Origin: Actinomycetales bacterium
GTDB lineage: Bacteria > Actinomycetota > Actinomycetes > S36-B12
NCBI GenBank assembly: GCA_017849335.1
Contig: JAFIHP010000040.1
Span: forward strand, 1 to 9,717
Direction of reading: 5' to 3'
DNA length: 9,717 nucleotides
Every line of letters starts with the position of its first letter. The first letter of the stretch is position 1. Position numbers and translations under genes: made by a program. The notes beneath the pieces were generated by a model. That model made no database searches. It had not been told where the DNA came from and worked only from the letters and a program-made list of their open reading frames with translations. Shown here piece after piece: positions 1 to 5,130 of this stretch.

Positions 1-60
1 CGCGCGGGCCCCGCCGATGTACGGCTCGTCGGGCCGCGTGGCCATGGCGACGCTGTACAC
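1..60 (-). CDS. N-terminal fragment of a family 2 glycosyltransferase, cut by the left window edge
   Basis: Only the first 20 codons are present. The start is a GTG at 60-58, and an AGGAGG ribosome site (64-69) lies 3 nt upstream, which is strong but slightly close. The peptide begins VYSVAMATRPDEP and has the first beta-strand pattern of GT2 (GT-A fold) glycosyltransferases, where a hydrophobic strand is followed by a short polar turn. It matches the start of the GT2 gene at 3643 at about 10 of 20 positions, including the initial GTG-TAC codons. In the GT2 family this strand leads into the nucleotide-sugar site. The gene lies 44 bp downstream of the GT4 gene on the same strand and is probably co-transcribed with it. 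The catalytic DxD motif lies outside the window, so the call rests on the N-terminus alone. Confidence 0.6.
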   Translation of the reverse strand, partial: MYSVAMATRPDEPYIGGARA

Positions 61-63
61 GGC

Positions 64-69
64 CCTCCT
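64..69 (-). promoter_or_regulatory. Ribosome binding site AGGAGG for the left-edge GT2 gene
   Basis: On the minus strand GAGAGGAGG precedes GTG 60-58 with a 3-nt gap. This site is the main reason for calling a real gene start at the window edge, rather than intergenic sequence. Confidence 0.55.
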
Positions 70-104
70 CTCGCCGCGACCGTCGTCGCGACCGAGCGGT
101 CCCC

Positions 105-1283
105 CTACCGAGCGGCCACGGCCTCCAGCACCTGGTCGACCTGCCCGGCAAGGACCGGGGCGATCGCGTCGACGGAGTACCGGTCTCGGACGATCTGCCG
201 CCCCGCGTCGGCCAGCACTCGAGCGAGCTCCGCGTCCTCGTCCAGCCGGAGGACCGCATCCACGAAGTCGTCCGCTGTCTCCGCGGCGAGGTAGTGCCGG
301 CCCGGTTCCAGATCGAGGCCCTCGGCCCCGACCGCCGTCGAGATCACGGGCGCACCGGCCGCCATCGCCTCGATGATCTTCAGCCGTGTCCCCGTTCCCG
401 CACGCAGCGGCACGACGACGGCGGAAGCAGACGCGAGGTACTCGACCATCGACGGGACCCGCCCGACCACGGTCACTCCGGGCCACGAGCCCGCGCACAG
501 CCACGAGGGTGCGTGCGAGCCCACGATAAGGACATCGTGCCCGGGCAGGCGAGGTGCGATCTCCTCGACGAGCTCCCGCGCGGCGAGCTCGTTGGGCGGA
601 TAGCGGAAGGAGCCGGGGTACAGCAGCCGGCCGGCGACCCGCTCGACGTGCGGCGCGGCGTACTGGTCCACGTCGACGGCGTTCACGACGACCGTGGACT
701 CCCGGCCGGTCGTCGCAATCACCGCCTCGGCCTCGACGGCCGACGACACCCAGACCGCCGCCGCGTCCGGCAGTACCCGCAGCTCGTACCGCGCCGCCGC
801 CTTGTTGAACCGCGACAGGATGCGAGCGGCGGGGTCGGTCCCGGCGATCGAGTCCAAGGCCGGCACGACGCGGGCATTGGACGCGTCGAGGTCGAGAACC
901 AGTGGCATATCCCGCTCGTCCAGCGCCTCGACCGCGACGCGCCACACCTGCAGCCGCGCCAGGACCACGAGATCCGGCCGGGCGTCGCGTACGGCCACGC
1001 GCAGGAAGTCGACGGCCGCCGCCGACGCGAACGGGCCGAACGGGTCGTCCGGGTGCTCCAGGAGCTGGCGGACGATCGGCGGACCGTCCGGCGACGCGAG
1101 CCCTGCGGACACCCAGCCGTGGACGAACGACGGTGCCGGCGACGTTCCCCCCGACAGCGCCGCGACCGAGACCGTCGCGCTGCGGGCGAGTGCTGCGGCG
1201 ATGCTCAGGAGCCGGAGGTCGGCACCGTCGCGGATGGGCCACGGCAGCTGCGGTACGACGAGAAGCACCCGCGGAGGAGTCAC
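105..1283 (-). CDS. Family 4 glycosyltransferase (GT-B fold), 392 residues
   Basis: This is a cytosolic retaining sugar transferase of the GT4/GT1 superfamily. It is expected to move a sugar from a nucleotide donor to a lipid-linked or polysaccharide acceptor. Residues 5-12 form the first Rossmann strand (VLLVVPQLP). The N-terminal acceptor lobe runs to about residue 215. The donor lobe holds YPGSFRYPPN (222-231), LIVG (252-255) and GTGTRLKIIEAMAAG (296-310), with E305 as the conserved C-terminal acidic residue. The first Glu of the classic EX7E motif is replaced, as is common in the branch resembling exosortase-associated sugar transferases (TIGR03087-like). I chose GTG 1283 because the fold begins there. 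The frame stays open to 1460, but that stretch is low-complexity and overlaps the divergent gene. No Shine-Dalgarno is seen, and a -10-like TACCGT ends 7 nt upstream, so the mRNA may be leaderless. Donor and acceptor are unknown. Confidence 0.88.
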   Translation of the reverse strand: MTPPRVLLVVPQLPWPIRDGADLRLLSIAAALARSATVSVAALSGGTSPAPSFVHGWVSAGLASPDGPPIVRQLLEHPDDPFGPFASAAAVDFLRVAVRDARPDLVVLARLQVWRVAVEALDERDMPLVLDLDASNARVVPALDSIAGTDPAARILSRFNKAAARYELRVLPDAAAVWVSSAVEAEAVIATTGRESTVVVNAVDVDQYAAPHVERVAGRLLYPGSFRYPPNELAARELVEEIAPRLPGHDVLIVGSHAPSWLCAGSWPGVTVVGRVPSMVEYLASASAVVVPLRAGTGTRLKIIEAMAAGAPVISTAVGAEGLDLEPGRHYLAAETADDFVDAVLRLDEDAELARVLADAGRQIVRDRYSVDAIAPVLAGQVDQVLEAVAAR

Positions 1284-1328
1284 GCGCCGCACGGTACCCG
1301 CGGCACGCGCGTGTGCGACGATCCCTCG
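1284..1328. promoter_or_regulatory. Overlapping divergent promoters for the two GT4 genes
   Basis: Only 45 bp separate the GTG at 1283 (-) from the ATG at 1329 (+), and neither start has a Shine-Dalgarno. On the minus strand TACCGT (1296-1291) ends 7 nt before the GTG, which is the spacing expected when transcription begins at the start codon. On the plus strand GACGAT (1317-1322) ends 6 nt before the ATG. The -35 position for each would overlap the other's -10, so polymerase binding may be mutually exclusive. The -35 elements themselves are not recognisable, and no start site has been mapped. Confidence 0.4.
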
Positions 1329-2390
1329 ATGCGCGTCGTCGTGGGATCGGAGACCGGCGCGTTCGGTCAGGCGTCGGGCGCCGACCGGGTCGTCCGTTGC
1401 GTGAACGTCGAGCTCACCGCGGCCCTGGCCCCCCTCGGCATCGACGTCGTCCCCGTGCACACCCGACCCCAGCCCGCAGACCGGCTGGGTCCGTTCGCGG
1501 CCGACGGCTCGGGACTATCCGGACCCGTCCGGACGGTGGCCGACTGCGACCTTCTGATGCTGCTGGGAATCGACGTCACCGTTGACTTCACGCACGTCAT
1601 CCGTGAGCGGCGAGACCGCGCACTCCCCGTGGTCGCGATGGTGCACGACCTGATGCCCGTTGCCCACCCCGAGTGGTTCCCACCGCACGCACGGACGCAC
1701 TACCGCGCCTACGTACAGCAGCTCCTCCACGTCGCCGATGCCGTGGTCGTCACGACCGAGGCGGTGCGCGACGACCTGCTCGCCCTGGGGTGGCGGATCC
1801 GCGGAGACGTCCACGTCGTCGGCCTCGGCACATCCTTCCCGCAGCAGCCGCCGACGACGGCACCCGCCGACCCGCTCGGGCTCCTGTACGTCTCCACGAT
1901 CGCGCCCTACAAGGGCCACCTCGCCCTGCTCGGCGCGTTCGACCTGATCCGGGACGCGGGAGTCGACGTCGATCTCACGATCGTGGGCCGCAACGGGTGG
2001 ATGTCCGACGAGATCGCGGAGGCCATCCGCCGTCATCCTCAGTACGGACGGTCGCTGACGTGGGTGCAGGGGGCCACGGACAATGACGTGCTGGAGATCG
2101 CCCGCCGGTGCCGAGTCGCCGTGGTCCCGTCGCAGGCGGAGGGCTTCGGCTTGTTCCTCGAGGAGGCGCTGTCGCTCGGCCTGGCCGTCGTCGCCAGCGA
2201 CATCCCGCCGTTCCTCGAGCGTCCGTACCCGAACCTGACGTTCACGGACCCGGCGTCGCCCGCCCTGGCCGAGGCCATCCTGAGAGCGCGCGACGAGCCG
2301 ATCGTGCCCTTGGCGATCGACCAGGTTCGACCACTGTCCGCTGCGGGCCGCGACCTGTTGCCGATCATCCTGTCGGCCCTCGGTCATTGA
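1329..2390 (+). CDS. Family 4 glycosyltransferase (GT-B fold), 353 residues
   Basis: This is a cytosolic GT4 transferase resembling the mannosyltransferases and WbaZ/MtfB-type enzymes of O-antigen and capsule assembly. The N-lobe contains VHDLMPVAHPEWF (105-117), the typical HD-P motif of this branch, followed by ADAVVVTTEAVRDDL (136-150). The donor lobe has YVSTIAPYKGH (187-197), whose K195 should contact the nucleotide phosphates, then LTIVGRNGW (216-224). Next comes the full EX7E motif in EGFGLFLEEA, with E271 and E279. The C-terminus is short. The ATG at 1329 begins the first Rossmann strand (MRVVVG). The frame is open upstream to 294, but that part is an Arg/Pro/Asp-rich antisense shadow of the neighbouring GT4. 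There is no Shine-Dalgarno. The gene converges on the PIG-V-like gene with 7 bp between the stop codons. Mannose or rhamnose is a reasonable guess for the donor, but the sequence does not show it. Confidence 0.9.
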   Translation: MRVVVGSETGAFGQASGADRVVRCVNVELTAALAPLGIDVVPVHTRPQPADRLGPFAADGSGLSGPVRTVADCDLLMLLGIDVTVDFTHVIRERRDRALPVVAMVHDLMPVAHPEWFPPHARTHYRAYVQQLLHVADAVVVTTEAVRDDLLALGWRIRGDVHVVGLGTSFPQQPPTTAPADPLGLLYVSTIAPYKGHLALLGAFDLIRDAGVDVDLTIVGRNGWMSDEIAEAIRRHPQYGRSLTWVQGATDNDVLEIARRCRVAVVPSQAEGFGLFLEEALSLGLAVVASDIPPFLERPYPNLTFTDPASPALAEAILRARDEPIVPLAIDQVRPLSAAGRDLLPIILSALGH

Positions 2391-2397
2391 ACCGAGG
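2378..2397. terminator. Small inverted repeat across the convergent GT4 / PIG-V-like stop codons
   Basis: CCTCGGT (2378-2384) and ACCGAGG (2391-2397) form a perfect 7-bp stem with the 6-nt loop CATTGA. The loop includes the TGA of the plus-strand gene, and the right arm ends directly next to the minus-strand stop (2398-2400). It could act as a bidirectional terminator or slow polymerase. There is no T tract on either side, and the stem is short for a GC-rich genome. Confidence 0.4.
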
Positions 2398-3570
2398 TCA
2401 CGGCGGCGGCGATCCCGGCGGAGCGGCGACGAAGACAAGGATCCACGCGACGTGCATGCCGAGAAGTAGAGCCACGGTCAACACGACGGCCCAGAACCGC
2501 CTGACGCCGCGACGGATTGCGATGGCGAGCGCCGGGTCGGGGACGAAGTACCGCGCGGTCGACGACACCGCACCGCTCGCCAGGACGAATGCGGGAGCGA
2601 CAGCAGCGAGCACCCTGATGGCGACCGGGGCATGCCGGTCTCGGGCGACCACGAAGGCCGCGACGCCGTAGGCGACGAGAACCGTGAGTGCGATGAACGT
2701 GTTGGGCGTCGGCTCCTGCCACGCGTCCCAAACCCACTGCGCTGTTTCCGCGAATGGAACCGACGACCTCGCCCACGCGGACTGCGAGAACGCAAAGGCA
2801 TTGAGCGAACCGTCGTGCCACGCCACGAGCGCCGGCCACGCCACACTACCCATGGCCGCGAGCCCACCCACGAGCCACATTCGACCGGTCGATACCGCAC
2901 CTGAACGTCGGTGGTCCACGTACATCGCGACCACGAGCGCCACGGCGAAAGGCAGAACCGTGACGCGCGTGAGCCCGGCAGGGACCAGCAGGGCACCCGC
3001 GAGGACATACCGGTGCCTCGTGGCGGCCAGCAGGCTGGCGAACGCAAGCGCACAGAACAGGCCCTCGGCGTACCCCATGACGAGGACTGGCGTCGCCGGC
3101 AGGGCGGACCACAGCACCGCGGAGCCGATCGCCCGCGAGGCGCCGAACGCGGGAAGGAGCGTCGCGCACAGCAGGACTGCTGCGGCGAGACCACCGGCGA
3201 TGCTCGCCGCGAGCAGCGCCGCGCTCGCGGCGCCGGACGGGTGGGCGGGTAGCAAGAGTGCCCCCAAGCGCCCTAGCGAAGGAAGCACCGGCGGCCAGTT
3301 CATTGTCGACTGAAGCGCGTGGCCGGCGGCGTCGGTCGGGACCCGCTTCGGGTAGCCCTCGAGAGCCGAACGTAGATACCAGCCGGCATCCCAGCTCATC
3401 AGCAACCGCCGGATCGACACGCCATGTGAGCGCGCAACGACCCCAAAGATGACGAGATCCGCCAGCCGCAGGACGACGTAGGTCGTAGCGACGGTCACGA
3501 GTGGGTGGGCGCGAGCCCGACGGGTGATCCCACGCGCACGTTCCCCCGGCCCGACAGCGCTTGCGAGCAC
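2398..3570 (-). CDS. PIG-V-like polytopic mannosyltransferase homologue, 390 residues
   Basis: This is an integral membrane protein of the GT-C type that resembles the GPI mannosyltransferase 2 (PIG-V, Mannosyl_trans2) family. Bacterial members are thought to use polyprenyl-phosphate sugars on the outer face of the membrane. After a hydrophobic segment (24-45), the first loop carries SWDAGWYL (59-66), with D61 as the likely catalytic Asp. An NWPPVLPSLGR motif (91-101) sits at the place of the family's FFP-YP motif. MGYAEGLFCAL (165-174) follows, then LTRVTVLP (200-207), and near the C-terminus STARYF (337-342), the usual S-RY motif. About 9-10 membrane spans are plausible. The start is GTG at 3570. 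No Shine-Dalgarno is seen, but TACGGT ends 6 nt upstream, which fits a leaderless transcript. An in-frame GTG at 3498 is the alternative. The protein ends in a Pro-rich tail. It probably adds sugars to the glycan made by the flanking transferases. Confidence 0.78.
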   Translation of the reverse strand: MLASAVGPGERARGITRRARAHPLVTVATTYVVLRLADLVIFGVVARSHGVSIRRLLMSWDAGWYLRSALEGYPKRVPTDAAGHALQSTMNWPPVLPSLGRLGALLLPAHPSGAASAALLAASIAGGLAAAVLLCATLLPAFGASRAIGSAVLWSALPATPVLVMGYAEGLFCALAFASLLAATRHRYVLAGALLVPAGLTRVTVLPFAVALVVAMYVDHRRSGAVSTGRMWLVGGLAAMGSVAWPALVAWHDGSLNAFAFSQSAWARSSVPFAETAQWVWDAWQEPTPNTFIALTVLVAYGVAAFVVARDRHAPVAIRVLAAVAPAFVLASGAVSSTARYFVPDPALAIAIRRGVRRFWAVVLTVALLLGMHVAWILVFVAAPPGSPPP

Positions 3571-3576
3571 GCGCGA

Positions 3577-3582
3577 ACCGTA
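3577..3582 (-). promoter_or_regulatory. -10-like TACGGT placed for a leaderless PIG-V-like mRNA
   Basis: The hexamer TACGGT on the minus strand ends 6 nt before GTG 3570. The arrangement GGTAC-(C/G)-GT, then 6-7 nt, then GTG, recurs at the GT4 gene starting at 1283. The overlapping plus-strand TACCGT (3581-3586) could serve the divergent GT2 gene. No clear -35 is visible for either. Confidence 0.35.
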
Positions 3583-3633
3583 CCGTCACGCGCAGGGCAA
3601 GACACGTCTATCGTGACCAACCCCACCACCGCC

Positions 3634-3638
3634 GGAGG
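3634..3638 (+). promoter_or_regulatory. Ribosome binding site GGAGG that decides the GT2 start
   Basis: GGAGG is followed by 4 nt and then GTG 3643. The upstream in-frame GTG at 3613 has no comparable site. The left-edge GT2 gene shows the same layout, with GGAGG and a short gap before GTG-TAC. Confidence 0.55.
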
Positions 3639-3642
3639 CGAC

Positions 3643-4314
3643 GTGTACTCGGTCGTGATCGCGTCACGGGTGGACGACCCCCTTCTGCCCGACGCCGTCG
3701 CCAGCATCGCCGCCCAGACGCGTCGGCCGGCGTCGATCCGGGTCGTCTGCAACCCCGGGGAGCCGATCGACACGGGCTGGGTGGCTCGGGCGACCCGCGC
3801 CGCGGGCGGCATCGATATCGACGTCCTCCGGTCCGACGCCTCAGGCATGGTCTCGGCGCTGAACCACGGCATCGGCACGTGCTCGACCCGGTACGTCGCC
3901 TTCCTGGACACCGATGACGTGTGGCTGCCGGAGAAGCAGGAGCGTCAGCTCGACGCCCTCGCAGCCGATCCGAGGCTCGACGCTGTCAGCTGCCGCGCCG
4001 CCAACTTCCACATCTCCGACGACGGGTCGCACGTGGTCGGCGAGCCCACGACAGCCACGATGTTCACCTGCACGACGTTCCGCCGCGAGGCGTTCGACGC
4101 GTACGGGCTCATCGACGGCGATACGACCCACTTCACCTGGCTGTACCGATGGTGGGGTCGCGCGCACGACCTGGGCATCACCAGTAGCTGCCTGGACTAC
4201 GTCGGCCTGCACCGGCGTCTGCACACGGGGAACAGCTGGACCCTCGAGCGCACCCGAGCCCATCGGGACCTGCTGGCGGAGATCCGCGCTCACGCCCGAC
4301 GACGTCGGGCGTGA
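3643..4314 (+). CDS. Family 2 glycosyltransferase (GT-A fold), 223 residues
   Basis: This is a cytosolic inverting sugar transferase. The opening strand is MYSVVIASR (1-9), followed by the SIAAQTRRP (21-29) stretch typical of GT2. The metal- and donor-binding DxD is DTDDVW (89-94), after the strand YVAFL. The acceptor side includes TFRREAFDAYGLID (145-158), and YVGLHRRLHTGNSW (186-199) corresponds to the C-terminal R-H-N motif of many GT2 enzymes. The length is short but complete for a minimal GT-A domain. I chose GTG 3643 because GGAGG (3634-3638) lies 4 nt upstream and the family N-terminus begins there. GTG 3613 would add 10 residues and lacks a ribosome site. The Arg-rich tail HARRRRA is encoded within a long inverted repeat. 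The protein is related to the GT2 fragment at the left edge. The stop is 10 bp from the convergent secreted-protein stop. Confidence 0.87.
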   Translation: MYSVVIASRVDDPLLPDAVASIAAQTRRPASIRVVCNPGEPIDTGWVARATRAAGGIDIDVLRSDASGMVSALNHGIGTCSTRYVAFLDTDDVWLPEKQERQLDALAADPRLDAVSCRAANFHISDDGSHVVGEPTTATMFTCTTFRREAFDAYGLIDGDTTHFTWLYRWWGRAHDLGITSSCLDYVGLHRRLHTGNSWTLERTRAHRDLLAEIRAHARRRRA

Positions 4315-4317
4315 GCG
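4287..4317. terminator. 14-bp perfect hairpin overlapping the 3' end of the GT2 gene
   Basis: The arms 4287-4300 and 4304-4317 are perfectly complementary over 14 bp (core CACGCCCGAC / GTCGGGCGTG) with the 3-nt loop GAC. The repeat covers the last nine sense codons and the TGA of the GT2 gene. It ends 8 bp before the stop codon of the convergent secreted-protein gene, so it could terminate transcripts from both sides. No T tract follows on either strand, as is common for actinobacterial terminators. Confidence 0.65.
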
Positions 4318-4324
4318 GCGGTCG

Positions 4325-4729
4325 CTACTCGCGAAGCGTCGCCGTGCACACCTCTCCGGTCGCGAGGTTCTTCGCCCGAAGCACGAAGGTCTCCCGCATG
4401 TTGGGGTGGTCGGACCGCCGTACCGACCATGACGCCTCGGCCATCGGCGTGTCGTCGTCGGCCTCCATGACGGCCCGACGGGTCTGCGAGTAGACCTGCG
4501 ACCCGTTCTGCTTCACGGTCAGCTTCCAGCGCTGCCCGGCCTTCGGTGTCTTCACCTCGAACTCGAGGTCGAACGTCCGACGCTCCAGCTCGAGGTCGGC
4601 CTCCCACCGGCTCGACGCCGAGCAGGTGCCCTTCTGCTTGTCGTCCGCCAGCGCCCCCGGTGCCCCCGCGATCATCGTCGCTCCGGTCAGGACGGCGGCG
4701 GCTCCGACTCCGTAGATGCGCTTGCCCAT
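4325..4729 (-). CDS. Small secreted protein of unknown function, 134 residues
   Basis: I do not recognise the family. The ATG at 4729 follows an excellent ribosome site, a repeated GGAGG within 4730-4742. Residues 1-29 form a Sec signal peptide: basic MGKR, a hydrophobic core to about 25, and a likely cleavage after ALA (27-29). The mature protein is about 105 residues, rich in charged residues and alternating beta-like strands such as DLEFEV and WKLTVKQNG. It has two cysteines, C36 and C128, placed to close the domain with one disulfide. The strand pattern suggests a small beta-sandwich exported to the cell surface or medium. The frame stays open far upstream (to 6472), but that part is an antisense shadow of the membrane protein gene. 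No catalytic motif is visible. Confidence 0.82.
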   Translation of the reverse strand: MGKRIYGVGAAAVLTGATMIAGAPGALADDKQKGTCSASSRWEADLELERRTFDLEFEVKTPKAGQRWKLTVKQNGSQVYSQTRRAVMEADDDTPMAEASWSVRRSDHPNMRETFVLRAKNLATGEVCTATLRE

Positions 4730-4742
4730 GGCTCCTCCTCCT
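4730..4742 (-). promoter_or_regulatory. Strong tandem ribosome binding site of the 134-residue secreted protein
   Basis: The minus strand reads GGAGGAGGAG just before the ATG at 4729, giving GGAGG registers with 4-nt and 7-nt gaps. It fixes this ATG as the start inside a much longer open frame. Confidence 0.7.
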
Positions 4743-4771
4743 GGTCGCCCCGACGTTCGCGGCGTCCGTCC

Positions 4772-4800
4772 ACCATGCCAGTCGGGCCGCGGAACGCCAA
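4772..4800 (-). promoter_or_regulatory. Candidate promoter of the 134-residue secreted protein
   Basis: On the minus strand TTGGCG (4800-4795) and CATGGT (4777-4772) are separated by 17 bp, which is the standard spacing. Transcription would begin near 4765, giving a leader of about 35 nt that carries the strong ribosome site. The -10 is a weak match. Confidence 0.35.
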
Positions 4801-4838
4801 AGTCCGAGCACCTGCCGCTGGTCTGCGACCATCGGGAG

Positions 4839-5120
4839 GTGCCCGAGGTCCGCATCGCCGTCCGCGTACGCCCCGGGGCATCTCGGACCAAGGTGCGCGG
4901 CTCGTACGGCGACGACCGCCAGCTGGTCGTGGCCGTGACGGCGCAGCCGGTCGGCGGCGCCGCGACCGACGCCGTGATCGCGGCCGTGGCCGACGCCCTG
5001 GGCGTGCGACCCGCCCGTATCCGGCTCGTCACGGGGCACACCTCGCGGTCGAAGCTCCTGGCGGTCGACGCCGATGACGAGAGCGCCGTCCGGGCTCGTC
5101 TGGAGAGCCTCCTGGGCTGA
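4839..5120 (+). CDS. DUF167 / YggU-family protein, 93 residues
   Basis: This small cytosolic protein belongs to a widespread family with no firmly assigned biochemical role. The diagnostic pattern is present: VRVRPGASRTKV (residues 7-18), then a strand LVVAVTAQPVGGAATDAVI containing the conserved PV-G-A region. After that come ALGVRPARIRLVTGHTSRSK (about 51-70), which is the conserved LG-(x)-I-L-GH-SR-K block, and an acidic C-terminal helix. The length matches the usual 90-110 residues. I chose GTG 4839 because the conserved fold begins right after it. Its upstream GGGAGG runs into the start codon, so the ribosome site is poorly placed, and the true start could be slightly different. Upstream in-frame codons back to 4716 lie in the promoter region of the divergent secreted-protein gene and look non-coding. 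The gene converges on the membrane protein gene with a 10-bp gap. Confidence 0.85.
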   Translation: MPEVRIAVRVRPGASRTKVRGSYGDDRQLVVAVTAQPVGGAATDAVIAAVADALGVRPARIRLVTGHTSRSKLLAVDADDESAVRARLESLLG

Positions 5121-5130
5121 GCGCGGCCCG

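Noticed and set aside
17..376. Pro/Arg-rich plus-strand open frame at the left end
   Set aside because: The low-complexity composition is typical of a GC-rich shadow frame. The opposite strand carries the GT2 start and the 3' end of the GT4 gene.
294..1328. Long plus-strand open frame extending upstream of the second GT4 gene
   Set aside because: It is an Arg/Asp/Pro-rich translation antisense to the first GT4 gene, which has clear domain motifs. The true start is ATG 1329, where the Rossmann fold begins.
3613..3642. GTG 3613 as the start of the GT2 gene
   Set aside because: There is no ribosome site, and the added residues (VTNPTTAGGD) precede the conserved N-terminus. GTG 3643 has GGAGG and matches the paralogous start at the left edge.
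5121..5130. Terminator hairpin between the DUF167 and membrane-protein genes
   Set aside because: I could find only 4-bp pairings around this convergent junction, too weak to call.
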